Origin: Planctomycetota bacterium
GTDB lineage: Bacteria; Planctomycetota; B15-G4
DNA length: 64,000 bases
Assembly (NCBI GenBank): GCA_020638905.1
Contig: JACKHP010000008.1
Coordinates: 127,704-191,703, forward strand
Reading direction: 5' to 3'
The translations under genes and the position numbers were made by a program. Each line of letters starts with the position of its first letter. Position 1 is the stretch's first letter. Of the stretch, positions 16,627 to 25,692 are shown one piece after another. The notes under the pieces were generated by a model, which made no database searches, had not been told where the DNA came from, and saw only the letters and a program-made list of their open reading frames with translations.

Positions 16627-18267
16627 ATGGCGATCGAAGCGCCGAAGGTCGAGCGGACCACCTCGGTGCACGGGGGCTTCCTGCGCTCGGCGCGGACGGT
16701 CTCGGTGCTCACGTTGCTCTCGCGCGTGCTGGGCATGCTGCGCGACGCGGCCACGGCGTACGTGCTCGGCGCGGGGGTGGTGAACGACGCGCTCACCTGG
16801 GCCTGGACCATCCCGAACGCGTTCCGGCGGCTGTTCGGCGAGGGGGCGCTCAGCTCGGCGTTCCTGCCGGTGCTCACGCGCGAGCTGCAGCAGAACGGAC
16901 GCGAGGGTGCGCGGCGCGTGGCGAACGAGGTCGTCTCGACGTTCGGCGTGTTCCTGATCGGGCTCGCGGCGCTGCTCGTGCTCGCGGCGGGGTTCGTCCC
17001 CGACGGGGCGCTCGTGTGGGCCTTCGGCGACGACAAGCTCGTGAAGATGCAGCTGGCCCTCGGCTATGTGCAATTCCTGCTGCCGTACCTCGTCGTCGTG
17101 TGCCTCATCGCGCAGTTCATGGCCGTGCTGCACGCGCTCGACGAGTTCGGCGTCCCGGCGTTCTCGCCGGTGATCCTGAACACCGTGTGGCTCGCGGGCA
17201 TCGGGCTCGCCGCGTGGTGGGGACACTGGGGATCGCCCGACACCGCCAGCGAGGCGTTGCGCGTCACGCAGGGATTCTTCGTCGTGGGGGCGATCCTCGT
17301 GGCCTCGGTGGCGCAGTTCGCGTGGCACCTGCGGCCGATGGCGAAGCTGGGCGTGGGCTTCCGCTTCGTGCGTCCGCGGCGCTCACCCGAGGTGCGACGC
17401 GTGGCTGCGCTCATGGGACCCATGCTGCTCGGTCTCGGCGCGGCGCAGATCAACATCGTGGCCGACCGCAGCATCGCGATCGCGAGCCTGCCCGACGGCG
17501 GCACGACGCACCTCTACTACGGACTGCGCCTGATGCAGTTCCCGCTGGGGATGGTCTCGGTCGCGCTCGCCACCGCGGTCTATCCCTCGCTGGCGCGCAT
17601 GGCGGCCACCCACGACCGCCACGGGCTCGCGGCGACCACCTCGCTCGCGCTGCGCACGAACCTGCTCATCGCGCTGCCCGCCGCCGCCGGGCTCGCGGTG
17701 CTCGCGTCTCCGATCGTGCGCCTGCTGTTCCTGGGCGGGCAGTTCGGCGAGCCCAGCGCGCTGCTCACCGAACGTGCGCTCGTCGGCTACACGCTGGGCG
17801 TCCCGTTCGCGGGCTCGGTCATGCTGCTCACGCGCGCGAGCTACGCGGCGGGCGACGTGCGTCTGCCGGTGCGCATCGGCGTCGTGATGGTGTTCGTGAA
17901 CATCGGCCTCGACCTGCTGCTCGTGGGACCTCTCCAGGAACTCGGCCTGGCCCTCGCGACCTCGATCACCTCGCTGCTCACGGCCGCATGGTTGCTCTAC
18001 GGCCTGCGCGCGCGCCTCGAGCTGTCGCCCGACGAGCGCCTGCTCGTGGGCGGACTCCCGGCGCTCCTGCCTGCCGCCGTGATGGCGCTCGTCGTCGTCG
18101 GTCTGGACGCGGCGCTCGCCACGCTGCTCCCCGCGGGGCGGCTGGCGATGGGGGCGCGTGTCGCGGCCGGCGTGGGGGCCGGTGCACTCGTGTTCGCCTT
18201 CGTCGCGGCGCGCACGTGTCCGGTCGAGTGGCACGAGGTCGCGGCCCTCTGGAAGCGCCGGCGCTGA
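16627..18267 (+). CDS. murJ: Lipid II flippase MurJ
   Basis: MurJ (MviN) of the MOP superfamily flips the peptidoglycan precursor lipid II across the inner membrane. The 546-residue product has about 14 hydrophobic segments. It carries family signatures such as SRVLGMLRDAATAYVLG near residue 35, FRRLFGEGALSSAFLPVL near residue 63 and the C-terminal helices. I chose ATG 16627, preceded by GGAGGG. The open frame further upstream runs through repeat copy A and is not supported. It stands alone, with a possible -10 hexamer TATCGT at 16581. Confidence 0.93.
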   Translation: MAIEAPKVERTTSVHGGFLRSARTVSVLTLLSRVLGMLRDAATAYVLGAGVVNDALTWAWTIPNAFRRLFGEGALSSAFLPVLTRELQQNGREGARRVANEVVSTFGVFLIGLAALLVLAAGFVPDGALVWAFGDDKLVKMQLALGYVQFLLPYLVVVCLIAQFMAVLHALDEFGVPAFSPVILNTVWLAGIGLAAWWGHWGSPDTASEALRVTQGFFVVGAILVASVAQFAWHLRPMAKLGVGFRFVRPRRSPEVRRVAALMGPMLLGLGAAQINIVADRSIAIASLPDGGTTHLYYGLRLMQFPLGMVSVALATAVYPSLARMAATHDRHGLAATTSLALRTNLLIALPAAAGLAVLASPIVRLLFLGGQFGEPSALLTERALVGYTLGVPFAGSVMLLTRASYAAGDVRLPVRIGVVMVFVNIGLDLLLVGPLQELGLALATSITSLLTAAWLLYGLRARLELSPDERLLVGGLPALLPAAVMALVVVGLDAALATLLPAGRLAMGARVAAGVGAGALVFAFVAARTCPVEWHEVAALWKRRR

Positions 18268-18493
18268 CACGAGATCGCGCTTCCTGGTTCCGGCGGGCGG
18301 CCGCGGACCGATGGGGAAGGCGCCCCAGCCCGGGTGACGACGACGTCCCGAGCTTGACGGTTCGGGCGCGAGGGTGTTCCCTGGACGCACTGCGAGTGGT
18401 GTCGGATCCCGAAATCCGTCGCCGGACGCGTCTCCCACGCGTCGCGCTCTCCCCCGTCCCGCCTCGTCCCCCGGCTTCCCGGAGTCCGGCCCC

Positions 18494-20953
18494 ATGGCTG
18501 ATCGTCCGTCGTCCGTCAGGTCCCGTCTCGCGCTGGCCCTCGTCGCGGGACTCGCGGCGCCGCTGCTCGCCCACGACAGCGTCGAGTTCGTCCAGCAGCG
18601 TCAGGCTCCGTCCAGCGGTGGCGGCATCCTCGGACTGACCGGATCGACGGTGAGCTTCCCGAGCAGCGGCGTCTCGCTCATGGCCTGGCTGCCGCTCTCC
18701 GAGTTCGCCTCGAGCGCCGGCTCCGACTGCTGGGCCTACACCTCGGGCTCGGGACGCGAGTACGCGATCATGGGCACGAACGCCAGCGTCGGCTTCGTCG
18801 AGGTGACCGACCCGGGCGCGCCGACGGTCGTCGCGGTCTTCCCCGCGGTGGCCAGCTCGTGGCGCGACATCAAGGTCTATCAGGACCACGCGTACTGGGT
18901 GAGCGAGGGCGGCGACGGCATCCAGGTGGCCGACATGTCGGCCATCGACGCGGGCATCGTGACGCTCAAGGGCGCGGTGACCAGTCCGGGGACGACCGCC
19001 ACGCACAACCTCGCCCTCGACGAGACGTCGGGCATCCTCTACCGCTGCGGCGGCGGCAGCTCGCCCGTCGAAGGCCTGCGCATGTACAGCCTGGCGAACA
19101 AGGACGTGCCGGCGTACGTCGGGAGCTGGAGCAGCCGCTACGTCCACGACGCGCAGGTGGTCACGTACACGAGCGGTCCGTACGCGGGCAAGCAGGTCGC
19201 CTTCTGCTTCTCGGAGTCGGGATCGGGCGGCGGCAGCCCGGGCATCGACATCGTCGACGTGACGAACAAGGCCAGTCCGTCGGTGATGGGACACCTGAAC
19301 TACAGCTCGCCGGTGTTCAGCCACCAGGGCTGGCTCTCGCCCGATCGCCAGTACCTCTATCTGAACGACGAGCTCGACGAGGCGTCCTTCGGGACGCTCA
19401 CCACGACGCGCATCGTGAACGTCTCGAACCTCGCCGCGCCGACCCAGGTCGGCACGTTCACGTCGGGCTCGACCTCGATCGACCACAACCTCTACACCGT
19501 CGGGACGACGATCTACGAGGCGAACTACCGCAGCGGACTGCGCGTGTTCGACGCGAGCAACCCGACCGCGCCCGTCCAGACGGCGTTCTTCGACACGTAC
19601 CCGCCCGACGACGCCGCCGAGTTCAACGGTCTCTGGAACGTGTGCCCGTACCTCCCCAGCGGCACCGTGATCGGCAGCGACATCGAGAAGGGACTCTTCG
19701 TCTGGCGCCTCGGCGCGCCCGACCTCGCCTTCACGATCGTGGGCGGCGCCCCCGAGCTGCTCAGCCCGAACGGCGACTCGTTCACGGTCACCATCGCGAC
19801 CGCAGGCGGCGCGACGCTCGACGCGTCCAGCGCGCGGCTGCACGTCGACCTGGGATCGGGCTTCGTCTCGCTGCCGATGACCGACCTGGGCGGCGGCGCC
19901 TTCCGCGCCGACGTGCCGGGCGCGACGTGCGGCACGCAGATCGAGTACTACGTGAGCGCGCGCACCACGTCCGGCGTGACCTGGACCGATCCGCCGGCGG
20001 CACCGACGTACCGCTACGGCGCCTTCGCCGCCACGGCGATCAACGTGCTCGTCGACGTCGACCTCGAGAGCAACCCCGGCTGGACCGTGGGCGCCGCCGG
20101 CGACACGGCCAGCACCGGCATCTGGACCCGCGTCGATCCCGTCGGCACCGCCGCGCAGCCGGAGGACGACCACACCGCGTCCGGCACGCAGTGCTTCGTC
20201 ACGGGACAGGGTCTCGTCGGCGGCGGCCTCGGCGACAACGACGTCGACGGCGGCAAGACCACGCTCACCACGGGCGACTTCGACCTCTCGTCCGGTGACG
20301 CGACGATCAGCTACTGGCGCTGGTACAGCAACGGCACCGGTGCCGACCCGGGCAACGACGTGTTCGTCGTCGACGTCTCGAACAACGGTGGCTCGAGCTG
20401 GACGAACGTCGAGACCGTCGGTCCCACGGGCGAGGGCACGCTGGGCGACTGGATCCAGCACAGCTTCCTGGTGAGCGACTACGTGACGCCCACCGCGAAC
20501 GTGCGGCTGCGCTTCGTGGCCGAAGACGCCGGCGCCGGCTCGATCATCGAGGCGGCCGTCGACGACCTGCGCGTCCAGCGCTTCGAGTGCGCCACGTGCC
20601 AGACCGACCTCGGCTTCGGCGGACCCGGCGACGCGCAGTTCACGGTCTGCGGCGAGCCGCTCGACACCGGCAACGTCGCTCAGCTCCTGCTCACCCAGGG
20701 CACGCCCAGCTCGCTGGCGGTGCTCTTCCTCGGACTCGTCGACAACCCGACGTCGTTCCGCGGAGGCCTGCTCGTGCCGGTCCCGTTCGTGATCTCGCTC
20801 TCGATCTTCACCGACCCGTCCGGCGAGATCACCTTCCCGCTGCCGGGCGGCGGCGGACCGGGCCTGGTCTACGCGCAGTTCGCGGTGGTCGACCCGTCCC
20901 AGACGTACGGCGTCGAGCTGAGCAACGCGCTCGAGATCGCCGTCGGCCCGTGA
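18494..20953 (+). CDS. Secreted choice-of-anchor-B (LVIVD repeat) protein
   Basis: The 819-residue product has a signal peptide (ALALVAGLAAPLLA, residues 12-26). A beta-propeller of LVIVD-type repeats occupies about residues 60-410 (VGFVEVTDPGAPTVVAVFP, GIDIVDVTNKASPSVMGHL, TRIVNVSNLAAPTQVGTF). Next come an Ig-like segment beginning PELLSPNGDSFTVTI and a jelly-roll/MAM-like domain (about 515-695). The last roughly 110 residues end LSNALEIAVGP, a tail resembling that of the FG-GAP protein at 22316-24850. I chose ATG 18494 because it gives a clean signal peptide. It is probably a surface or extracellular protein; its binding partner is unknown. A strong hairpin follows the stop. Confidence 0.82.
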   Translation: MADRPSSVRSRLALALVAGLAAPLLAHDSVEFVQQRQAPSSGGGILGLTGSTVSFPSSGVSLMAWLPLSEFASSAGSDCWAYTSGSGREYAIMGTNASVGFVEVTDPGAPTVVAVFPAVASSWRDIKVYQDHAYWVSEGGDGIQVADMSAIDAGIVTLKGAVTSPGTTATHNLALDETSGILYRCGGGSSPVEGLRMYSLANKDVPAYVGSWSSRYVHDAQVVTYTSGPYAGKQVAFCFSESGSGGGSPGIDIVDVTNKASPSVMGHLNYSSPVFSHQGWLSPDRQYLYLNDELDEASFGTLTTTRIVNVSNLAAPTQVGTFTSGSTSIDHNLYTVGTTIYEANYRSGLRVFDASNPTAPVQTAFFDTYPPDDAAEFNGLWNVCPYLPSGTVIGSDIEKGLFVWRLGAPDLAFTIVGGAPELLSPNGDSFTVTIATAGGATLDASSARLHVDLGSGFVSLPMTDLGGGAFRADVPGATCGTQIEYYVSARTTSGVTWTDPPAAPTYRYGAFAATAINVLVDVDLESNPGWTVGAAGDTASTGIWTRVDPVGTAAQPEDDHTASGTQCFVTGQGLVGGGLGDNDVDGGKTTLTTGDFDLSSGDATISYWRWYSNGTGADPGNDVFVVDVSNNGGSSWTNVETVGPTGEGTLGDWIQHSFLVSDYVTPTANVRLRFVAEDAGAGSIIEAAVDDLRVQRFECATCQTDLGFGGPGDAQFTVCGEPLDTGNVAQLLLTQGTPSSLAVLFLGLVDNPTSFRGGLLVPVPFVISLSIFTDPSGEITFPLPGGGGPGLVYAQFAVVDPSQTYGVELSNALEIAVGP

Positions 20954-20960
20954 CGCGACG

Positions 20961-21000
20961 CGCGCGGCGCCCGTCCGCTCGACGGACGGCCCGCCGCGCG
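20961..21000. terminator. Strong hairpin after the LVIVD gene
   Basis: Eight bases after the stop at 20953, a 9-bp GC stem (CGCGCGGCG with CGCCGCGCG) continues into a 7-bp stem (CCGTCCG with CGGACGG) around a CTCGA loop. The stability is high but no T-run follows; TAGAGTGG comes directly after it. I read it as a terminator or 3'-end stabiliser abutting the next gene's promoter. Confidence 0.6.
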
Positions 21001-21006
21001 TAGAGT
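21001..21006 (+). promoter_or_regulatory. Putative -10 hexamer TAGAGT
   Basis: TAGAGTGG lies 55 bases before the DUF1003 start and immediately after the preceding terminator hairpin. The same TAGAGTGG occurs at 24880 before another transcription unit. There is no clear -35 element at the usual spacing. Confidence 0.35.
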
Positions 21007-21061
21007 GGAGGGAACGCGCCGCGGCGAGGTCGCGGCGCGCTCCCTCCGCATCGAGGTCGCC

Positions 21062-21766
21062 ATGTCCGCCAAGTCCGTCTCCACGCGCACCTGCGCGGTC
21101 TGCGGGCTCTCGTTCACGCCGCGCGAGGTGGTGCCGGCCGGCACCATGCGCGAGTCGATCGTGGCGCGCATCCGCCAGGACCATCCCGAATGGACGGGCG
21201 ACGGCTTCGTCTGTCGCGCCGACCTGAACCGCTATCGCAGCACGTACGTGCACGAGCTGCTCGAGTCGGAGCGCGGCGAGCTCTCGACCCTCGAGCGGGA
21301 GGTCGTGCGCAGCCTGGCCGAGCACGAGCTCGTCTCGACCGACGTCGAGGACACGCTCGAGTCCGATCGCACCCTGGGTCAGCGCCTCGCCGACCGCATC
21401 GCGGCCTTCGGCGGCAGCTGGACCTTCATGATCGTGTTCGGCGCGTTCCTCGTGCTGTGGATCGCGGCCAACTCGCTCGTGTTCGTGTGGCGGCCCGTCG
21501 ACCCGTACCCGTACATCCTGCTCAACCTGCTGCTCTCGTGCATCGCGGCGATGCAGGCGCCGATCATCATGATGAGCCAGAACCGGCAGGAGGCGAAGGA
21601 CCGCCAGCGCAGCCAGCACGACTACATGGTCAACCTCAAGGCCGAGCTCGAGATCCGGCAGCTCCACGAGAAGCTCGACCACCTGCTCTCGCACCAGTGG
21701 GAGCGGCTGACGCAGATCCAGGAGATCCAGATCGAGCTGCTCAGCGAACTGGGGAAGCGCCCATGA
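21062..21766 (+). CDS. DUF1003 membrane protein
   Basis: The 234-residue product starts with a zinc-ribbon-like segment (CAVCGLSFTPREVVPAG with CxxC at residues 11-14, and a third cysteine at GFVCRADL). A charged linker follows, then two transmembrane helices (about residues 122-140 and 153-173) and a C-terminal coiled coil rich in Gln/Glu. This is the DUF1003 layout, with NSLVFVWRPVDPYPYILLN between the helices. The biochemical role of DUF1003 is unknown. The following gene overlaps it by ATGA. Confidence 0.85.
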   Translation: MSAKSVSTRTCAVCGLSFTPREVVPAGTMRESIVARIRQDHPEWTGDGFVCRADLNRYRSTYVHELLESERGELSTLEREVVRSLAEHELVSTDVEDTLESDRTLGQRLADRIAAFGGSWTFMIVFGAFLVLWIAANSLVFVWRPVDPYPYILLNLLLSCIAAMQAPIIMMSQNRQEAKDRQRSQHDYMVNLKAELEIRQLHEKLDHLLSHQWERLTQIQEIQIELLSELGKRP

Positions 21767-22212
21767 ACGCACGGCACGCGGGTGAGCAGGTCTTCGTCTA
21801 CGGGACGCTCATGTTCCCCGAGGTCACCGCCGCGCTGCTCGGGCACGCGCCGCGAGGACGTCCGGCGCGGCTCGCCGACCACGCGCGCCTCGCGGTGCGC
21901 GACGCCGTGTATCCCGGGATCGTGCCGCGCTTCGGCGCCACGGTGCGCGGCGTGCTCTTCGCCGACGTCGACGCCGCCGACCTCGCACGCCTCGACGCCT
22001 ACGAGAGCGCGATCTACGAGCGCCGCCGCGTCGAGGTCCTCAGCGACGGCGTCGTCCAGCCCGCCTGGGCCTGGATCGTGACCGAACGCGAGCGCGCGCG
22101 ACTGACCGACCAGCCCTGGGACGAGCGCGTCTTCGAGCTGTGCCACCTGACCGCGTACGTCGAACGCTGCCGCGCCTTCGCGAAGGGCAGCGGGAAGAGT
22201 CCGGGGGCGTAG
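21763..22212 (+). CDS. Gamma-glutamylcyclotransferase-like protein (AIG2/GGCT fold)
   Basis: The 149-residue product has the N-terminal YGTLMFPEV signature that binds the gamma-glutamyl group. A candidate catalytic glutamate lies in LDAYESAIYERRRVEV, where GGCT enzymes hold theirs. The family makes 5-oxoproline from gamma-glutamyl peptides or acts on gamma-glutamyl amines; the substrate cannot be told from sequence. ATG 21763 overlaps the DUF1003 stop by four bases, so the two are translated from one message. Confidence 0.8.
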   Translation: MNARHAGEQVFVYGTLMFPEVTAALLGHAPRGRPARLADHARLAVRDAVYPGIVPRFGATVRGVLFADVDAADLARLDAYESAIYERRRVEVLSDGVVQPAWAWIVTERERARLTDQPWDERVFELCHLTAYVERCRAFAKGSGKSPGA

Positions 22213-22315
22213 CGCGGGAGGCGCCGGAGAAAAACCCGATGCACGATGGCCGCCTGCGGGGCCGTCCGGCGCATGGGGATCGTCCGGCAGACACCGCAGT
22301 TCCGAGAGTCGTCCC

Positions 22316-24850
22316 ATGTCCATCGTCCGCCCGGCCCTCGCGGGGGTCGCCCTCGCGCTGTCGTTCGTGCTCGCGTCGACGTCGTCCGCCCAGGACGCGC
22401 TGCAGTTCCCGGTGGCAGAACTCCCCAAGCTCGGTCTCGGGATCGCCGAAGTCGGCGATCTCGACGGTGACGGGCGCCTCGACCTCGTGAGTCACGAGTC
22501 TGCGCGCACCGAGGCGTGGCTCATGGAGTCTGATGGTGCCCCGGGCGCCAAGGTCATCTCACACTTTGCGCGCGCACAGGCTGCCGACGACAGCCACCCC
22601 TACGGCGCGTTGGCCGACGCGAACCTCGACGGATTCCTCGACGTCTACGGCGACGAGTACGCGCCGACTCAGCAGACCGGCGCGGGTCACACCATTGCCT
22701 TCGGTGTGACCGTGCGGCCCGGAGGCGGAGACGGAACGTTCGGCGCACCGCTCACCCGGATCCGCGAGGACTCCACGTCCGACCTGTTCGTGGGCGACCT
22801 CGATGGCGACGGCGTCGTCGATCTCGTCGTTGCGACGTACGACGGTGTCCGCAGCTACCTCGGGACGCTCGACGACCTCGAGCCGTTGCAGACCGTCGAC
22901 GGCGTGACGTGCAGCAGCGTGGGGGACTTCGACGGTGATGGACGTCAGGACCTCTTCGTCGACTTCGCCTACCCTCCTCAGCCGAGCATCTGGTGGGGGC
23001 GTCAAGGCGGCCTGTTCGAACCGGGCTCCTCGGTACCGCTGGCCGATCCTCAGTCCTGCACGTCCGCGACGGCACGCGATCTCGATCGTGACGGGTGCGA
23101 CGACCTCGTTCTCACCGACGTGATGGGTCGCCTGCACGTCGTGACCGGGGCATCGAATCACCGACTCGTGGAGATCCAGTCGATGCAGCTCCCGATCGAG
23201 GGCTACTCCGTCGACCTCTTGATGGCGATCGGAGACGTCGACCACGACGGTTACGATGATCTCGCGCTGGGTGACTCCTATGGCACGGGTCTCCAATGGC
23301 TACGGGGCGTCGAGGGGGGCCGGTTCCTGTCACCGATGCAGGTGCACACGGGGCGAACGCACTCGTCGCTCCGCATCGCCGACCTCGATGGTGACGGCTC
23401 GCAGGACATCGTCTCGGCAACGTCCCCGGTCTTCTCGAGCAAGAGACTCGTCACGATCGTCGCGGGCGGGTCGGACGGCCCCGCTTCCGTCAAGGCCATC
23501 GATTTCGAGGCGCCGGTGATCGATCGGTCCCTGGGCGATCTCGACGGCGACGGCTTCTGCGACGCGGTGGTCTGTGGCGTCGGCACGGGCCAGAACCTGG
23601 TGTCGTGTCGAGGGCTGGGAGACGGGTCGTTCGCCGATCCCGCGCCGATCGGAGACATCGCGATGCGTGTCGCCGTGGGAGACGTCGACGGTGACGGTCT
23701 GGCCGACCTGCTCGCCAACACCGGAGGACCCCTGCTGCCTCTCGGCTTCGAGCCAGGAGTCGTGTCGCTGCGATTGTCCGCCGGGGCGGGTTTCGACCCT
23801 CCCGAAGTGCTCGGCGACGGACCCGTGCGGGACCTGCAACTCGTCGACGTGTCGGGTGACGGGCTCCTCGACGCCGTCTGGACCCGTCCGCTGCCGGGGG
23901 CGCTGGTCTGGCGCGCGGGTCTGGGTGACGGGTCGTTCGGTCCGACGAACGAGGTGGCGCTCGACGCCGAGCCCGGGATGTTCGAAGTCGCAGACGTCGA
24001 CGGCGATGAGAAGCCGGACGTCTTCGTGCACGAGCCGACCGTCTCGACGGTGCAGCGACTCACGTGGATCGGAGGCGATCTGGTGGCGAGCGACGCGTTC
24101 CCCGTGGAGGGTCAGTCCGTGGCATTTGCGCTCGTTCGCGTGAGTGCGTTGGGCCGGGTCGATCTCGCGATCGCGCACGCCGATCCCCACGGGATCACGG
24201 TCGTGCGCGACGTCGGTGCCGGCGGGACCTCCACGTCGACGATCGCGCTGGGGAAGAGACCCACGTCGATCCTGGCCACAGATCTCGGTCGCGACGGGTA
24301 CGACGATCTCGCGGTCACTCAGAGTGATGAAGAGCGCGTGCTGCTGCTGCGCGGGGGCGGACCCGGTCAAGCGAAGCCGGGTCTGCGTGTCTCGGTTCCA
24401 GCGATCTGCACGGGTGTCGCGCAATCGGACCTCGACGGCGATGGTTGGCCCGACCTGCTGGTGACGGCGGGCAATCGTCTGGTCTCCCTCCTCAACCAGG
24501 GCCGGCCGATCGACACGCTGCACTTCGCGTCGTCGCCCACGCTCCCGCTGCCGCGGCTCACGGCGGACGGCACGCCCGCGCCGGATGCCGAGATCGCGTT
24601 CGCGCTCGACGTGCCGACGCCGCCGCTCGCGGCGCTGCTCGTGATCGGCGCGCAGGCCGACTTCGCGCGGCTCGCGCAGGACGGCGTGCTCGTGCCGGCG
24701 CCGCAACTGCTCGTCCCGTTCGCGGACGCGTTCGTCGCGCGCTGGCCGCACGACCTGCCGCCGGGCACGCCGCTCTTCGCGCAGGCGATGCTCGCCACGG
24801 GAGAGGGCCTCGCGCTCAGCAACGCGCTGCTGCTCGTCGACGACGGCTGA
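22316..24850 (+). CDS. Secreted FG-GAP/VCBS repeat protein
   Basis: The 844-residue product has a signal peptide (residues 1-25, ending SSAQD) and at least ten calcium-binding loops of the form DxDGDGxxD (GDLDGDGRLDLV, GDFDGDGRQDLF, GDVDGDGLADLL and others). They are spaced as in an FG-GAP/VCBS beta-propeller, from about residue 40 to 730. The final 110 residues form a separate non-repeat domain ending LFAQAMLATGEGLALSNALLLV, like the tail of the LVIVD protein. By eye, the repeat region uses many more A/T-ending codons than the tail or the neighbouring genes. It is likely exported and calcium-dependent; the function is unknown. Confidence 0.82.
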   Translation: MSIVRPALAGVALALSFVLASTSSAQDALQFPVAELPKLGLGIAEVGDLDGDGRLDLVSHESARTEAWLMESDGAPGAKVISHFARAQAADDSHPYGALADANLDGFLDVYGDEYAPTQQTGAGHTIAFGVTVRPGGGDGTFGAPLTRIREDSTSDLFVGDLDGDGVVDLVVATYDGVRSYLGTLDDLEPLQTVDGVTCSSVGDFDGDGRQDLFVDFAYPPQPSIWWGRQGGLFEPGSSVPLADPQSCTSATARDLDRDGCDDLVLTDVMGRLHVVTGASNHRLVEIQSMQLPIEGYSVDLLMAIGDVDHDGYDDLALGDSYGTGLQWLRGVEGGRFLSPMQVHTGRTHSSLRIADLDGDGSQDIVSATSPVFSSKRLVTIVAGGSDGPASVKAIDFEAPVIDRSLGDLDGDGFCDAVVCGVGTGQNLVSCRGLGDGSFADPAPIGDIAMRVAVGDVDGDGLADLLANTGGPLLPLGFEPGVVSLRLSAGAGFDPPEVLGDGPVRDLQLVDVSGDGLLDAVWTRPLPGALVWRAGLGDGSFGPTNEVALDAEPGMFEVADVDGDEKPDVFVHEPTVSTVQRLTWIGGDLVASDAFPVEGQSVAFALVRVSALGRVDLAIAHADPHGITVVRDVGAGGTSTSTIALGKRPTSILATDLGRDGYDDLAVTQSDEERVLLLRGGGPGQAKPGLRVSVPAICTGVAQSDLDGDGWPDLLVTAGNRLVSLLNQGRPIDTLHFASSPTLPLPRLTADGTPAPDAEIAFALDVPTPPLAALLVIGAQADFARLAQDGVLVPAPQLLVPFADAFVARWPHDLPPGTPLFAQAMLATGEGLALSNALLLVDDG

Positions 24851-24879
24851 CGCGACGTCCCGCCGTGCGCTTCGCGGAG

Positions 24880-24885
24880 TAGAGT
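24880..24885 (+). promoter_or_regulatory. Putative -10 hexamer TAGAGT
   Basis: TAGAGTGG sits 26 bases before the ATG of the endonuclease III-like gene, identical to the octamer at 21001. It predicts a transcript with a leader of about 20 bases. No convincing -35 hexamer is seen. Confidence 0.4.
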
Positions 24886-24911
24886 GGGCGCGTCCCGTCG
24901 AGGCTCAATCG

Positions 24912-25598
24912 ATGCCGGCTCGTCCCTCGTCCCCGCTCGCTCGTGTCGTGCAGCAACTCGAGAAGCAGCACGGCGCGTTCGCGACGCACGAGCCGTCCGA
25001 CGCGTGGGGTCTGCTGCTGTGGGAGAACGTCTGCTACCTCGCGGACGACGCACGGCGCCGCGCCGCCTTCGAGCTGCTCGAGCGAGAGACTTCGCTCGAG
25101 CCCGAGGCGATCCTCGCCGCGCCGCGCAGGACGCTGCTGGCGGTCACGGCGCACGGCATCGAGTCGGAACGCTTCGCGGACAAGCTGCGCGAGTGCGCGC
25201 GGCTCGCGCTCGACGCGTTCGACGGCGACGTCGACGCGGCCGTCCTGCGCCTGCCCGACAAGGACGCGAAGAAGGCGCTGCGGAAGTTCCCCGGCATCGG
25301 CGAGCCGGGCGCCGAGAAGATCCTGCTGCTCGCCGACGGACGTCCGTTCCTCGCGCCCGAGTCGAACGGCCTGCGCGTGCTGCAACGCCTGGGACTCGTG
25401 GTCGACGGAGCCTACGCCCAGGCGTACCGTGCCGCGCGCGAGATCGCGGCCGCGCACCTCCCGTCAGATGCGACGCGGCTCGCGCGGGCCCGTAGCCTGC
25501 TGCGCCGCCACGGCCAGGACGTGTGCAAGAACACGCGCCCGCGCTGTGACGCCTGCGCGCTCGCCACCGACTGCGCCTACGCCCGGGCAGGCGGGTGA
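24912..25598 (+). CDS. Endonuclease III-like HhH-GPD protein lacking the catalytic lysine
   Basis: The 228-residue product has the fold of the Nth/MutY DNA glycosylase superfamily. The helix-hairpin-helix is KFPGIGEPGAEKIL near residue 122. A [4Fe-4S] cluster motif C-x6-C-x2-C-x5-C uses cysteines 205, 212, 215 and 221. In bifunctional EndoIII the hairpin reads LPGVGRKTAN with the Schiff-base lysine, whereas here that position is proline. The aspartate of VDTH is replaced within PESNGLRV, probably by glutamate. It may therefore be a monofunctional glycosylase, or bind DNA without classical AP-lyase chemistry. It is monocistronic behind a TAGAGT promoter. Confidence 0.8.
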   Translation: MPARPSSPLARVVQQLEKQHGAFATHEPSDAWGLLLWENVCYLADDARRRAAFELLERETSLEPEAILAAPRRTLLAVTAHGIESERFADKLRECARLALDAFDGDVDAAVLRLPDKDAKKALRKFPGIGEPGAEKILLLADGRPFLAPESNGLRVLQRLGLVVDGAYAQAYRAAREIAAAHLPSDATRLARARSLLRRHGQDVCKNTRPRCDACALATDCAYARAGG

Positions 25599-25679
25599 CG
25601 TCGACCGGGCCGTGGGATGCGAGACGCGGGGTGACCGGCGAGCCGGCGGGTGACGAGCGCGCGGACACGACCGACCCGC

Positions 25680-25685
25680 TACAAT
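25680..25685 (+). promoter_or_regulatory. Putative -10 hexamer TACAAT, leaderless start
   Basis: TACAAT ends 7 bases before the ATG of the P-II gene, so transcription would begin at or next to the A of the start codon. No Shine-Dalgarno sequence is present between them. This fits a leaderless mRNA. Confidence 0.5.
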
Positions 25686-25692
25686 CGCGCGC

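Noticed and set aside
17978..21772. Very long minus-strand frame (about 1260 codons) opposite murJ and the LVIVD protein
   Set aside because: It is the antisense shadow of strongly supported plus-strand genes; high GC removes stop codons from opposite frames. The composition (His/Arg/Asp/Val-rich) is typical of such shadows.
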